Part shown: in pieces, positions 19,991-29,975 of the stretch | Layout: every line of letters starts with the position of its first letter | Position numbering within the stretch: position 1 is the first letter of the stretch | Origin: Perlucidibaca sp. | GTDB lineage: Bacteria; Pseudomonadota; Gammaproteobacteria; Pseudomonadales; Moraxellaceae | Assembly: GCA_023265995.1 (NCBI GenBank) | Contig: JAHFSA010000001.1 | Coordinates: 62,001 to 126,000, forward strand | Reading direction: 5' to 3' | Length of the DNA stretch: 64,000 nt | Notes under the pieces: model-generated | What the model was told of the DNA's origin: nothing | What the model saw: the letters and a program-made list of their open reading frames with translations, nothing else | The model's database searches: none | Made by a program: the position numbers and the translations under genes

Positions 19991-21340
19991 CTACTCCTCG
20001 GCGCGGAACCGCAGTATCAGCACCTGGAAGCTCTGGCGAAACAGCGTCGGATCGGCGGGTACCGGCAGGGGGCTGGCCCGCTGCACGGCCTCCACGACAC
20101 TGGCATCGAGCTCGGGGCTGCCGCTGCTGCGCGCCACCGCGACCTCGCGCACCGCGCCGGATGACATCAGCGCCACGCGCAACTCGGTGGCCTGGGCGGC
20201 TTTCGCCTGCTCGGGAACATGCCAGTACGAACGCACCTTGCTCATGATCTGCAGCGACAGGTCGCGCACCTGCTGCGCCTGCTCGCGGCTCATGCCCTGG
20301 CGCACCATGTCGAGCAGCTGCCAGCGCCGGGCAGCCTCCAGATGGCCACGGGCCCGGGCCTTGTCGAACCAGACCAGCGCCTGGCCGGCATCGGCCCTGG
20401 TGCCACGCCCCTCTTCGTAAGCGCGCCCGGTCAGGAACTGGGCATCGACATCGCCCTGCTCGGCCGCGCGCAGATACCACTGGAAGGCCAGGACAGCATC
20501 CTGTGCAACGCCAATCCCGCGCTCATGCAGCTGGCCGAGATGGAGCTGCGCCACGGCCAGCCCCTGACCGGCCGCCTTGCGCAACCAGTCGGCTGCCAGA
20601 ACAGGATCGGCCGTGGCGCCGCCTTCACCACGCAGCAGCATGAGCCCGAGATTGAACTCGGCCGATGCTTCGCCCAGCGCCGCCGCCTTGCGATACCACT
20701 GCAAGGCCTTGGCGGGACTGGGACGGGTGCCCTGACCGACGTAGTACATGTAGCCCAGATGCACCATGGCCATGACATGGCCCTGCTCGGCGGACTTCAG
20801 ACGCCAAGACAGCGCCTCGTCATAATCCTGGGGAACGCCGACACCATCGTTGTAAAGACCGGCGAGCAGCTCCTCGGCATCGGCATTACCCTCGCGGGCG
20901 GCCTTGGCGGCCCAGTAGGCCCCTGCCTTCTCGTTCTTGTCGGTGCCCAGACCGAGCAGATAGGACAGCGCCAGATTGAACTGCGCGTCGGCTTCATCCT
21001 GGCGGGCTGCCAGGTAATACCAGCGGGTGGAGAGAACCGGGTCGGCGCTGACACCCAGACCCTTGCGATAGAGATAGCCGGCGACATTGCGGGCACGGGC
21101 ATGGCCCTGCTCGGCGGCCTTGAGAAACCATTTAGCGGCCTCGACGTAGTCCTGCGAGGCGAAGAGCATGCCGAGCCGGTACTGCGCCTCGACATCGCCA
21201 GCTTCGGCCAGCGGCCGCCACTCCGCCTCGGCACGCACATAATCGTTGCCGGCGAAGGCCTCCAGGCCTTCCTTCAAGCCAGCCCCGGCATGGCCGGCAA
21301 GAGCCAGCAGCACGGTCAACAGCAGAATCCTTGTCTGCAC
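19991..21340 (-). CDS. Sel1-like repeat protein with TonB-type C-terminal domain
   Basis: Repeated AEAGDVEAQYRLGMLF.. / A..QGLAVAQLHLGQLHERGIGVAQD motifs; C-term ELRVALMSSGAVREVAVARSSGSPELDASVVEAVQRASPLPVP. Confidence 0.85.
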   Translation of the reverse strand: MQTRILLLTVLLALAGHAGAGLKEGLEAFAGNDYVRAEAEWRPLAEAGDVEAQYRLGMLFASQDYVEAAKWFLKAAEQGHARARNVAGYLYRKGLGVSADPVLSTRWYYLAARQDEADAQFNLALSYLLGLGTDKNEKAGAYWAAKAAREGNADAEELLAGLYNDGVGVPQDYDEALSWRLKSAEQGHVMAMVHLGYMYYVGQGTRPSPAKALQWYRKAAALGEASAEFNLGLMLLRGEGGATADPVLAADWLRKAAGQGLAVAQLHLGQLHERGIGVAQDAVLAFQWYLRAAEQGDVDAQFLTGRAYEEGRGTRADAGQALVWFDKARARGHLEAARRWQLLDMVRQGMSREQAQQVRDLSLQIMSKVRSYWHVPEQAKAAQATELRVALMSSGAVREVAVARSSGSPELDASVVEAVQRASPLPVPADPTLFRQSFQVLILRFRAEE

Positions 21341-21449
21341 TGGTCACCCCTGACAACACGTCGACACGGCCTCTGCCCGGCCGGCATCTTCATCGTTGCA
21401 TAGAAGTGTTCAGCGCAAAAGATGGCAGGCGCCCGGCCCTGCCGCAGGC

Positions 21450-22319
21450 TCAGGCGCTGACGGCATCCATGGCCAGGAGGTCGTCGAGCAGAGGCTGCCA
21501 GCTGGCCAGCAGCTCGCTGTCGTCAACATTGCCGGGGTGGAAGTCGCGCCGGAAGAAAGCCAGGTAACCGGGCAGCGCACGCCGGAAATAGCCGGCCTGA
21601 CGGCCGCTGCCGAACATCCACCACAGGCCGCGCGCGATGGCGCGGAAATCGCGGATGGAGCCATCCTGCCACATGAAGATCAGCTGTCCGCGCGCGACCA
21701 GCGACATGACAAGCAGCGTCGCCCTCAGCAGCCCGAGCACGCGCTGAAGATAGTCGCCATCCAGCGCCTCGTAGAGATCGTAGGCCACGGCCTTGTGCTC
21801 CAGCTCCTCCAGCGCATGCCAGACAAACAGCGGGCGCAGCGCGGGATCGACCAGCTCGGCGACCTCGGGATGGCGCATGACCAGCTCGCCGAACAGGGCC
21901 GTGAAATGCTCGACCGCACCGGTGACGGCCACGCGTTGCCGTGGCGGCAGCGCCCGCATCCGCTCCAGTACCTGCGTGGCCATGCGCTCCAGACGATCTA
22001 TCGATACCCCCATGGCCTGAAATCTGGCATTGGCCTCGCGATGGGCACGGGCATGGAAAGCCTCCTGGCCGATGAATCCGGAAATGTCCGCCTGCAACGG
22101 GTGTTCGGGCGGCAAGCTGGCACGACTGTCACGCACGCTGTCGATCATGAAGCGCTCGCCTTCCGGCAGGATGGCCGAAAAGGCATTCATGAAGTGCGTC
22201 AGGAACGGATTGCCGGCAAACCAGTAGCGCGGAATCTCCACGCCCGGGCGCAGGACATAAGGCCGTGGCTTGAGTCCGGATTGCTGGCGTGCGTTGTGCA
22301 TGGCATGTCCTCTGATCAT
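21450..22319 (-). CDS. Predicted metal-dependent hydrolase (PF10118-like)
   Basis: FIGQEAFHARAHREANARF, VEHFTALFGELVM, WHALEELEHKAVAYDLYEAL; paralogue of 35995-36867. Confidence 0.85.
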   Translation of the reverse strand: MIRGHAMHNARQQSGLKPRPYVLRPGVEIPRYWFAGNPFLTHFMNAFSAILPEGERFMIDSVRDSRASLPPEHPLQADISGFIGQEAFHARAHREANARFQAMGVSIDRLERMATQVLERMRALPPRQRVAVTGAVEHFTALFGELVMRHPEVAELVDPALRPLFVWHALEELEHKAVAYDLYEALDGDYLQRVLGLLRATLLVMSLVARGQLIFMWQDGSIRDFRAIARGLWWMFGSGRQAGYFRRALPGYLAFFRRDFHPGNVDDSELLASWQPLLDDLLAMDAVSA

Positions 22320-22339
22320 GACGAAACAGCAAGTAAAAC

Positions 22340-22355
22340 ACAGTTATTACACTGT
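22340..22355. promoter_or_regulatory. Candidate operator between divergent hydrolase and TetR genes
   Basis: ACAG-TTATTACA-CTGT dyad in an AT-rich intergenic region. Confidence 0.4.
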
Positions 22356-22408
22356 TATAGCACTATGATGCGCAGTGTCAAGCCGCCACATAATGCAGGA
22401 GATCGCAA

Positions 22409-22981
22409 TTGCCCAAGTCCCAGTCGAACATGACTGACCGCCGTGAACGCCTGATCAACAGCGCCCGCGACCTGGTGCGTCAAGGTGGTCTGGCGGCACT
22501 CAGCATGCGCGTTCTGGCTGACCGTGAAGACACCTCCACGCAGGCGATCTACACGCTTTTCGGCGGCAAGAGCGGTCTCCTCCAGGCCGTCTACAGCCAC
22601 TGGATGGATGATCTCGAACAAGGCCTGCTCACGGCCGCCATGGCCGGCCACCCGCCCGAGGTCATGATCTGGCTCAGCGCCCGCCTCTATCGCGAGCATG
22701 CCCTGTCCGATCCGGCCCTGTTCCTGGCTGGCTGCACCGACAAGGATGTGTTTGCCCTGCTCACCCGCTCCAACGCCTTCCGCGCCTTCGCCGCGCTGGT
22801 CAGCGCCGGCATCGCCAGCGGCGCCCTGCGTCACAATGACGACCCGGAGGCCACCGCCTGCGCGCTGTGGAGCGCGGCCCATGGCGCCGTGCTGTTCGAG
22901 ATCCAGTCCGGCGGCAGGAGCTATCTGGAAGAACTGCTGCAGGCGCTGCTGCGCGGCATCAGTGCCCCCTCGCCGGCCTGA
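22409..22981 (+). CDS. TetR/AcrR family regulator
   Basis: RRERLINSARDLVRQGGLAALSMRVLADREDTSTQAIYTLFGGKSGLLQAVYSHWM. Confidence 0.88.
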   Translation: MPKSQSNMTDRRERLINSARDLVRQGGLAALSMRVLADREDTSTQAIYTLFGGKSGLLQAVYSHWMDDLEQGLLTAAMAGHPPEVMIWLSARLYREHALSDPALFLAGCTDKDVFALLTRSNAFRAFAALVSAGIASGALRHNDDPEATACALWSAAHGAVLFEIQSGGRSYLEELLQALLRGISAPSPA

Positions 22982-23000
22982 AGCGGACAACTCAGCCGCC

Positions 23001-23402
23001 ATGCCGGGCCCCTGGCTGTCACTACACCGCTGGCTGCAAGCCATCCTGCCCGGGCGCGGCGCCAGTCGGCGCCAGGCCAGACTCGACGCTGCTGTCCGGC
23101 ACTTCCGGCCCGGGCAGGATGCCCCGGCACGTAGCGACCTGCCTGTAGTGGACTGCATCGATCCCGCCCTGCTGCAACTGGAGCGCGACAAGGCCTATTT
23201 CTGGTGTACCTGCGGGCGCTCGCGTCAGCAGCCCTTCTGCGATGGCAGCCATGCCGGCACCGGGTTGCAGCCGCTGCGTTTCTCGCCGGCGAAAAGCCAG
23301 ACCTTCTGGCTGTGCAACTGCAAGTACACGCGCACACCCCCCTATTGCGATGCCGCCCACAACCGGCTGGTGGAGCTGCGGGCACGGCGCGCGGCCCCGT
23401 GA
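23001..23402 (+). CDS. CDGSH iron-sulfur domain protein (two CDGSH-type motifs)
   Basis: YFWCTCGRSRQQPFCDGSHAGTG and FWLCNCKYTRTPPYCDAAHNRL. Confidence 0.85.
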   Translation: MPGPWLSLHRWLQAILPGRGASRRQARLDAAVRHFRPGQDAPARSDLPVVDCIDPALLQLERDKAYFWCTCGRSRQQPFCDGSHAGTGLQPLRFSPAKSQTFWLCNCKYTRTPPYCDAAHNRLVELRARRAAP

Positions 23403-23590
23403 CAGGAGCGGACTGGTCACCCTGACGCACAGGACAGACACCTGAGCTGTCACTATTTGCCCCTTTTTTGGCACTAGACGCACTCTACAAGCGCAGCCCG
23501 AAATGCGACCGTCCGGTCATGACGTGCTGACCACCCGCCGTGCCGCCCTCGGCATGCCCCTCCCGCTACGGCCAGCACGGGAGATCCGAC

Positions 23591-25024
23591 ATGATTCACG
23601 AGCAAGCGCTGCAAAGTCCGGACATTGCCGCCCTGGAGGCGACCTTCCTGCGTCAGCAGGCAGCTTTCGCCGACAGCCCCTTCTTCACCGCCGAGCAGCG
23701 CATCGCGCATCTGCGCGCGCTTGATGGCGCCATGCGCAAGCATCAGGACCATCTCGCCGCCGAACTCAGCGCCGACTACGGTCACCGCTCGCTGGACGAA
23801 TTCAAGATGGCCGAAATGCTCTTCGGCCTCGAAGGCATCAAGTACTGCATCAAGAACGTGAAGCGCTGGATGCGTGCCGACAAGCGCCATGTGCCGGCGC
23901 TGCAGATGCCGGCCAAGGCCCGTGTCGAGTACCAGCCGCTGGGTGTGGTCGGCATCATCGTGCCGTGGAACTACCCGGTGTTCCTCGCCGTCGGCCCGCT
24001 CATGTACGCGCTCGCCGCCGGCAACCGCGTCATGATCAAGATGTCCGGCTACACGCCGCGTCTGGCCCAGGCCTTCAAGGCCATGCTGGCCGAGATCTAC
24101 GACGAGGATCATGTCGCCGTCATCACCGGCCAGGGCGCCATTTCCGAAACCTTCCCCAGGCTGCCGTTCAACCAGATCACCTTCACCGGCTCGACCAACG
24201 TCGGCCGCATCGTCATGCAGGAGGCCGGCAAGAACCTGACGCCGGTGCTGCTGGAGCTGGGCGGCAAGTCGCCGGTGCTCATCCACTCCTCCTTCCCGAT
24301 CGAGGATGCGGTCGCGCGCCTGGCCTTCGGCAAGTGCTGGAACGCCGGCCAGACCTGCGTGGCAGCCGACCATGCCTACCTGCCGACGGGCAAGGAAGAG
24401 GAGTTCATCAGCAAGTTCAGCGCGCAGATCCGCGAGATGTACCCGACGCTGCTTAACAACCCGGACTACACCTCGGTCATCAACGACAAGCAGTACCGGC
24501 GCCTCCAGGGCTATCTGCAGGATGCCCGCGAGCGCGGCGCCCGCATCATCGAGATCAACCCGGCCAACGAGGACTTCAGCGGCAGCCGCAAGATGCCGGT
24601 GACGCTGGTCACCGGGGTCACCCGCGACATGCAGCTCATGCAGAACGAGATCTTCGGGCCGGTGCTGCCGCTGCTCGAATACAGCGACATCAACGAGGTG
24701 CTGAAGTACATCAACAGCCAGCCACGTCCGCTCGCCCTCTACTACTTCGACTACGACAGAGCGCGCATCGAGCATGTGATCGCCAACAGCCACTCTGGCG
24801 GCGTCACCGTCAACGATGTCATGAGTCATGTCGCCGTCGACGACCTGCCCTTCGGTGGCGTCGGTGCCTCGGGCATGGGCAAGTACCACGGCCACGAGGG
24901 CTTCCTGGCCATGTCCAACGCCCGCAGCGTGCTCATCAAGTCACGCTTCAACGGCCTGAAATACATCATGCCGCCGTTCAACAAGCCCGCACACGGCTTC
25001 ATCAAGCGCTTCCTGCTGAGCTGA
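23591..25024 (+). CDS. Coniferyl/fatty aldehyde dehydrogenase
   Basis: VGIIVPWNYPVFLAVGPLMYALAAGNRVMIKMSGYTP...LLELGGKSPVLI...GQTCVAADHAYLP...NDVMSHVAVDDLPFGGVGASGMGKYHG. Confidence 0.92.
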   Translation: MIHEQALQSPDIAALEATFLRQQAAFADSPFFTAEQRIAHLRALDGAMRKHQDHLAAELSADYGHRSLDEFKMAEMLFGLEGIKYCIKNVKRWMRADKRHVPALQMPAKARVEYQPLGVVGIIVPWNYPVFLAVGPLMYALAAGNRVMIKMSGYTPRLAQAFKAMLAEIYDEDHVAVITGQGAISETFPRLPFNQITFTGSTNVGRIVMQEAGKNLTPVLLELGGKSPVLIHSSFPIEDAVARLAFGKCWNAGQTCVAADHAYLPTGKEEEFISKFSAQIREMYPTLLNNPDYTSVINDKQYRRLQGYLQDARERGARIIEINPANEDFSGSRKMPVTLVTGVTRDMQLMQNEIFGPVLPLLEYSDINEVLKYINSQPRPLALYYFDYDRARIEHVIANSHSGGVTVNDVMSHVAVDDLPFGGVGASGMGKYHGHEGFLAMSNARSVLIKSRFNGLKYIMPPFNKPAHGFIKRFLLS

Positions 25025-25069
25025 GCCCGGCAGGCCACGAAACACGAGATCCGAGATCCGAGAACAGAC

Positions 25070-25867
25070 ATGAGCAAGACCGTACTCATTACAGGTGGTG
25101 CCGGCGGCATCGGCCGCGAATTCTGCAAGCTCTTCGCCCGCGACGGCTATCGCGTGGTGGTGTTCAGCCTGCTGCAACACGAGCTCGACGAGCTCGGCCG
25201 GCTACTGCAGCAACAGACGCCCGGCTGCAGCTATCTGCCGGTGCAGATGGACCTGTCCGCAGCCGACGCCGCCAGCCGCATCCACGCCTGGCTCCAGGAA
25301 CAGAAGATCACCCTCGACGTGCTGGTCAACAACGTCGGCTTCGGCCTTTTCGGCGAGCACGTCGAGCTCGATGCCGAGCGTCTCGGCAAGATGCTGCAGA
25401 TCAACAACTCGCTGATGAGCCAGCTCTGCGTGCTGATCGGACGCGACATGAAGCGGCGCGGGCGCGGCCACATCCTCAATGTCGCTTCGCTGGCCGGTTT
25501 CTCGCCCATGCCGTTCTTCGCCGCCTACAGCGCCAGCAAGTCCTATGTGGTGTCGTTCAGCGCCGCGCTGGAGCAGGAGCTCAAGGAGTTCGGCGTCGGC
25601 GTCACCTGCCTCTGTCCGAGTACCACGCGCACGCAGTTCCTCGACACCGCCCAGGGCAAGCACCAGTCCAGCCAGGGCATCACTCGCTTTGTCTCGGCCA
25701 GCATCGCCACCCCGGCCTCGGTCGCGCTGGCCGGCTATGACGGCATGAACAAGGGCAAGGGCATTGTGCTGCCGACGTCGGCGCTGACGCTGCAAAGCAT
25801 CATCATCCGCCTGCTGCCGCTGCGCCTGATGGCCTGGTTCGTCTACCTGCAAGCCAAGAGGGCCTGA
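25070..25867 (+). CDS. SDR family oxidoreductase
   Basis: KTVLITGGAGGIGREFCKLFARDGY...DVLVNNVGFGLFG...YSASKSYVVSFS. Confidence 0.9.
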   Translation: MSKTVLITGGAGGIGREFCKLFARDGYRVVVFSLLQHELDELGRLLQQQTPGCSYLPVQMDLSAADAASRIHAWLQEQKITLDVLVNNVGFGLFGEHVELDAERLGKMLQINNSLMSQLCVLIGRDMKRRGRGHILNVASLAGFSPMPFFAAYSASKSYVVSFSAALEQELKEFGVGVTCLCPSTTRTQFLDTAQGKHQSSQGITRFVSASIATPASVALAGYDGMNKGKGIVLPTSALTLQSIIIRLLPLRLMAWFVYLQAKRA

Positions 25868-25872
25868 GCGCC

Positions 25873-27093
25873 ATGACACAACCGATCCGCCGCGCCAACC
25901 AACTCTTCCACGACACCTGGCTACCGGAAGAAACCCGCCGCATTCGTGCCGAAGTGCGCGAATTCGCCGAGACCCATGTGCGCCCGGTCGCGCACCGCCT
26001 CAACACGACACCGGAGTCACGTGACGCGTTCCCGCGCGACGTGTTCAATGCCATGGCCGCCGCCGGGCTCTACCAGATTCCCTTCCCAGCCGATGTCGGC
26101 GGTCGCGGTCTGGAGTTCCCGACCCTGGCGACACTGACCGTGCTCGAAGAACTGGCCTACTACTCGCCGGGTCTGGCCTCGGCGCTCTACGACGGCCAGG
26201 CCATCCTCGTCGGCAAGACCCTGGAGCGTGCCCAGGAACCGCTGCGCAGCCGCTATCTCTCGGCACTGGTGCGCGGCGAGTTCGTCGGCTCCTTTGCCAC
26301 CAGCGAACCGGCCGCCAGCACCGATCTGTCGGCAGCCTCCATGCAGACCATCGCCACCCGCGTCGAGGGCGGCTACCGCCTGAGCGGCCAGAAGCGCTGG
26401 ATCACCAACTCGGTCGCGGCCGATCACATCGTGGTGCTCTGCCGCAGCGGCGAGCGCCTGACCATGTTCCTCGCCGACATGCATGCCGAGGGCGTGCGCG
26501 TCGGCGAGCCTGATCGCAAGATGGGCAACCACGCCCAGCTCACCGCCGACGTCCATTTCGACAACGTCTTCGTACCCGAGGACCACGTCATCGGCAGCGA
26601 TGGCGGCGGCCTGCGCGTGGCCCTGGGTGCGCTCATGCTCGGCCGCATGGGCATTGGCGCCATCGGCGTCGCCATGGCCCAGGCCGCCTTCGACTTCTCC
26701 GCCGACTACATGAGCAAGCGCAAGGTCTTCGGTCAGGAGCTGGCGCGCTTCCAGCACTGGCAGTTCACCTTCGCCGAGCACGCGCTGGGCATCGAGAACG
26801 GTCGCAACCTCTATCAGAAGGCGGCCTACCGCTACGACCGCGAGGGCGACGCCGACATCGAGGCGGCCATGGCCAAGTTCTTCGGCAGCCGTCTCGCCGT
26901 CGATGTCGCGCGCGATGCCATCCAGGTCTGCGGCGCCTACGGCTTCGTGCGCGAGCTGTCGGCCACCGGCGAGACCTTCCCGCTCGAAGCCATCTATCGC
27001 GATGCCAAGATCGGCGAGATCTACGAGGGCGCCAACGAGATCCAGCGCTGGGTCATTGCCCGTCACATCTTTGGTCGCGAGCTGGCGGGCTGA
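25873..27093 (+). CDS. Acyl-CoA dehydrogenase
   Basis: FVGSFATSEPAASTDLSAASMQT...GQKRWITNS...RMGIGAIGVAMAQAAFDFSADYMSKRKVFGQELARFQHWQF...IYRDAKIGEIYEGANEIQRWVIARHIF. Confidence 0.93.
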   Translation: MTQPIRRANQLFHDTWLPEETRRIRAEVREFAETHVRPVAHRLNTTPESRDAFPRDVFNAMAAAGLYQIPFPADVGGRGLEFPTLATLTVLEELAYYSPGLASALYDGQAILVGKTLERAQEPLRSRYLSALVRGEFVGSFATSEPAASTDLSAASMQTIATRVEGGYRLSGQKRWITNSVAADHIVVLCRSGERLTMFLADMHAEGVRVGEPDRKMGNHAQLTADVHFDNVFVPEDHVIGSDGGGLRVALGALMLGRMGIGAIGVAMAQAAFDFSADYMSKRKVFGQELARFQHWQFTFAEHALGIENGRNLYQKAAYRYDREGDADIEAAMAKFFGSRLAVDVARDAIQVCGAYGFVRELSATGETFPLEAIYRDAKIGEIYEGANEIQRWVIARHIFGRELAG

Positions 27094-27120
27094 GCCGCCG
27101 GCAGGCATGAGGAGCCGTCC

Positions 27121-27909
27121 ATGGCCCTGGTAGAACTCGAACGCGATGCCGCCACCGGCATCGCCACCATTTCCTTCAATCGCCCCGAAGTGCTCAATGC
27201 CCTCGACGTGCCGACCACGCGTGCCCTGCACGACGCCGTGCTGCCGCTCAAGGGCGACAGCAGCGTGCGCTGCATCATATTGCGCGGCAATGGCCGGGCC
27301 TTTGTCGCCGGCGGAGATCTGACCGGCTTCGCGGCCGACTTCGATGCCGCCGCGACCGTGGTCGATGACATGCTCGATGCCCTGCATCCGGTCATAGAGA
27401 TTCTGGCCGCGCACAATGCCCCGGTGCTGGCCAGCGTGCATGGCGCGGTCGCCGGCGCCGGCCTCAGCCTGATGGCCGGCTGCGACCTCGTCATCGCCGC
27501 CGAAGGCACGCGTTTCATGATCGCCTATGACCGCATCGGCGCCGCACCGGACTGTGGCGGCACCTATTACCTGCCGCGCCGCCTCGGTCTGCGCCGCGCC
27601 GCCGAGTTCATGCTGCTGGGCGAAACCTGGGATGCCGCCACCGCCGAGCGCCATGGCCTGATCAACCGTGTCGTGCCGGCCGAGGCACTGGCTGCGGAAA
27701 CCGCGCTGCTGGCACGACGCCTGGCCTCCGGCCCGACCCTGGCCTACGGACGCTACAAGCGCCTCGCCGCCAGCGCTCACACCCTGCCTCTGGACGAACA
27801 GCTGGAGCTGGAACGCAAGGCCTTCAAGGCCGGCACCAGCAGTCACGACTTCCGCGCCGGAGTCACTGCCTTCCTGGACAAGACCAAAGCCGACTACCAC
27901 GGTCGCTGA
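27121..27909 (+). CDS. Enoyl-CoA hydratase/isomerase
   Basis: CIILRGNGRAFVAGGDLTGF, ASVHGAVAGAGLSLMAGCDLVIAAEGTRFMIAYDRIGAAPDCGGTYYLPRRLGLRRAAEFML. Confidence 0.92.
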   Translation: MALVELERDAATGIATISFNRPEVLNALDVPTTRALHDAVLPLKGDSSVRCIILRGNGRAFVAGGDLTGFAADFDAAATVVDDMLDALHPVIEILAAHNAPVLASVHGAVAGAGLSLMAGCDLVIAAEGTRFMIAYDRIGAAPDCGGTYYLPRRLGLRRAAEFMLLGETWDAATAERHGLINRVVPAEALAAETALLARRLASGPTLAYGRYKRLAASAHTLPLDEQLELERKAFKAGTSSHDFRAGVTAFLDKTKADYHGR

Positions 27910-27925
27910 CAGGCTTCAGGCTGCA

Positions 27926-27980
27926 GTCATTTATTCACATGAAATGCCAATTTCATTATCATGCCATGTGAATAAACGAC
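27926..27980. promoter_or_regulatory. Nested inverted repeats upstream of the SulP gene
   Basis: GTCaTTTATTCACATG ... CATGTGAATAAAcGAC (16-bp arms, one mismatch), inner ATGAAAT-gcca-ATTTCAT, and AATTTCATTATCAT (27949-27962). Confidence 0.65.
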
Positions 27981-28008
27981 TGCGCCGTCGTCGGCGTCCG
28001 GGGAACTC

Positions 28009-29652
28009 ATGATCGCCATACTGGAAGCCCGCCGCGCCGGTCTGCTGCAGCGCCGTCACTGGGCCGGCAATCTGGTCGCCGGCGTCATTGTCGGCGTGGT
28101 CGCGCTGCCGCTGGCCATGGCCTTTGCCATCGCCAGCGGCGTCAAGCCTGAACAGGGTATCTATACCGCCATCGTCGCCGGCCTGCTGGTGGCCCTGCTC
28201 GGCGGCAGCCGGGTGCAGATCGCCGGCCCGACCGGCGCCTTCATCGTCATCCTCGCCGGCATTACCGCGAAGCACGGCATCGACGGCCTGCAGATCGCCA
28301 CGCTGATGGCCGGCATCATGCTCATCCTGCTCGGCGTCGCGCGCCTCGGCAGCATCATCAAGTTCATTCCCGACCCGGTCATCGTCGGCTTCACCACCGG
28401 CATCGGCGTCATCATCTGGGTCGGCCAGTGGCGCGACTTCCTGGGCCTGCCGGCCAGCGGCGGCGAACACTTCCACGACAAGCTGCTGAACCTGCTGCAG
28501 GTCATGCCGCAGCTGCATCCGGCCACCGCCCTGCTGGGCTGCCTGGGACTGGCGCTGGTGCTGCTGGCACCGCGCCTGCCCGGACTGACACGCGTTCCCG
28601 GGCCGCTCACCGCCATGGTGGTGGTCACCCTGCTGCAAGCCTGGCTCCAGTTCGATGGTGTCGCCACCATAGGCAGCACCTTCGGCGGCATTCCGCGCAG
28701 CCTGCCCTCGCCGGCACTGCCCGAGGTCACCCTGACACGCGTCATCGAACTGATCGGCCCAGCCTTCACCATCGCCATGCTGGGCGCCATCGAGTCACTG
28801 CTCTGCGCCGTGGTCGCCGACGGCATGGCCGGCACCCGCCACGACTCCAATCAGGAGCTGATCGGCCAGGGCATCGCCAATGTCGTGACTCCCCTGCTCG
28901 GCGGCTTTGCCGCCACCGGAGCCATCGCCCGCACCGCCACCAATATCCGCAACGGCGGCACCAGCCCGCTGGCCGGCATCACCCATGCCGTCACGCTGGT
29001 GCTCATCGTGCTCTGCCTGGCGCCGCTGGCTGCCTACATACCGCTCGCCGCACTTGCCGCCATCCTTTTCGTGGTGGCCTGGAACATGAGCGAGCTGCCG
29101 CACTTCCTGAAAATCGTGCGCAAGGCTCCGCGCAGCGATGTCGGCATCCTGCTGGTGACCTTCGGACTGACCGTGTTCGCCGACCTGGTGATTGCCGTCA
29201 ACATCGGGGTGGTGCTGGCTTCGCTCATGTTCATGCGGCGCATGGCCGGCGCCGTCGATGTGCATGCCCAGGACGAGGCCACGCTGAGCCACGAACTGCA
29301 TGACGCCGGCCTCGACAGCCTGCCGCCGGGAGTCATGGTCTATTCGATCGAAGGGCCGTTCTTCTTCGGCGCGGTGGAGCACCTGGAGCGCAAGCTGGTC
29401 GAGACCCACACCGAGCCTGGCCGCCTCATCATCCGCCTGGGTCGCGTGCCCTTCATGGATGCCACCGGCCTGCAGGCTTTCGAGGAGGCCCTGGACCTGT
29501 TCCACCGGCGCGGCACGACGGTCGCGATCAGCGAGGCCGGCACGGCGGTGCTGCGCAAGCTGGCTAAGTCGGGACTGGTGGAGAAGATAGGTCGGGAAAA
29601 CTTTCACGCCAGCCTGGCCGGCGCCCTGCGTCAGCCGGCGGCAGCGCCATGA
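28009..29652 (+). CDS. SulP family inorganic anion transporter (STAS domain)
   Basis: GNLVAGVIVGVVALPLAMAFAIASGVKPEQGIYTAIVAGLLVALLGGSRVQIAGPTGAFIVI; C-terminal STAS (RVPFMDATGLQAFEEALDLFHRRGTTVAI). Confidence 0.93.
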   Translation: MIAILEARRAGLLQRRHWAGNLVAGVIVGVVALPLAMAFAIASGVKPEQGIYTAIVAGLLVALLGGSRVQIAGPTGAFIVILAGITAKHGIDGLQIATLMAGIMLILLGVARLGSIIKFIPDPVIVGFTTGIGVIIWVGQWRDFLGLPASGGEHFHDKLLNLLQVMPQLHPATALLGCLGLALVLLAPRLPGLTRVPGPLTAMVVVTLLQAWLQFDGVATIGSTFGGIPRSLPSPALPEVTLTRVIELIGPAFTIAMLGAIESLLCAVVADGMAGTRHDSNQELIGQGIANVVTPLLGGFAATGAIARTATNIRNGGTSPLAGITHAVTLVLIVLCLAPLAAYIPLAALAAILFVVAWNMSELPHFLKIVRKAPRSDVGILLVTFGLTVFADLVIAVNIGVVLASLMFMRRMAGAVDVHAQDEATLSHELHDAGLDSLPPGVMVYSIEGPFFFGAVEHLERKLVETHTEPGRLIIRLGRVPFMDATGLQAFEEALDLFHRRGTTVAISEAGTAVLRKLAKSGLVEKIGRENFHASLAGALRQPAAAP

Positions 29653-29694
29653 GGCCGGGCGCTGCGACCAGACAGTGAACCGTTACCGGCGCGC

Positions 29695-29889
29695 TCAGGA
29701 CTTCCTGGCGCTGGCCGGACTGCGCGAGGCGTAGGAAACGCCATGCTGGTCGAGATAGTCGCGGATGAGCTGGCGCACCACCTGCGAAGGCGTGATGTCC
29801 TGCGCGCTGCAGAGGGTCTCGAAGGCCTGCTTCTTGTCCGGGTCGATCAGGACAGTCAGGCGCGCGGTCTTCTTTTCCATGGCACTCAT
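29695..29889 (-). CDS. Ribbon-helix-helix (CopG-like) regulator
   Basis: KKTARLTVLIDPDKKQAFETLCSAQDITPSQVVRQLIRDYLDQHG; start ATG 29889 or 29880. Confidence 0.75.
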   Translation of the reverse strand: MSAMEKKTARLTVLIDPDKKQAFETLCSAQDITPSQVVRQLIRDYLDQHGVSYASRSPASARKS

Positions 29890-29917
29890 GATAATCAAAT
29901 TACAATTTGATTATCAT
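29888..29917. promoter_or_regulatory. Perfect palindromic operator at start of RHH gene
   Basis: ATGATAATCAAATT-AC-AATTTGATTATCAT, 14-bp perfect arms. Confidence 0.75.
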
Positions 29918-29975
29918 AATTTCGAGCTGATGTCCGGGCAAGCCCCCTCCCTCCGATCGGCCTGTGCGCAGTGAC

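Noticed and set aside
23474-24895. 473-aa minus strand ORF
   Set aside because: Antisense to the aldehyde dehydrogenase.
26017-27900. 627-aa minus strand ORF
   Set aside because: Antisense across acyl-CoA dehydrogenase and crotonase genes.
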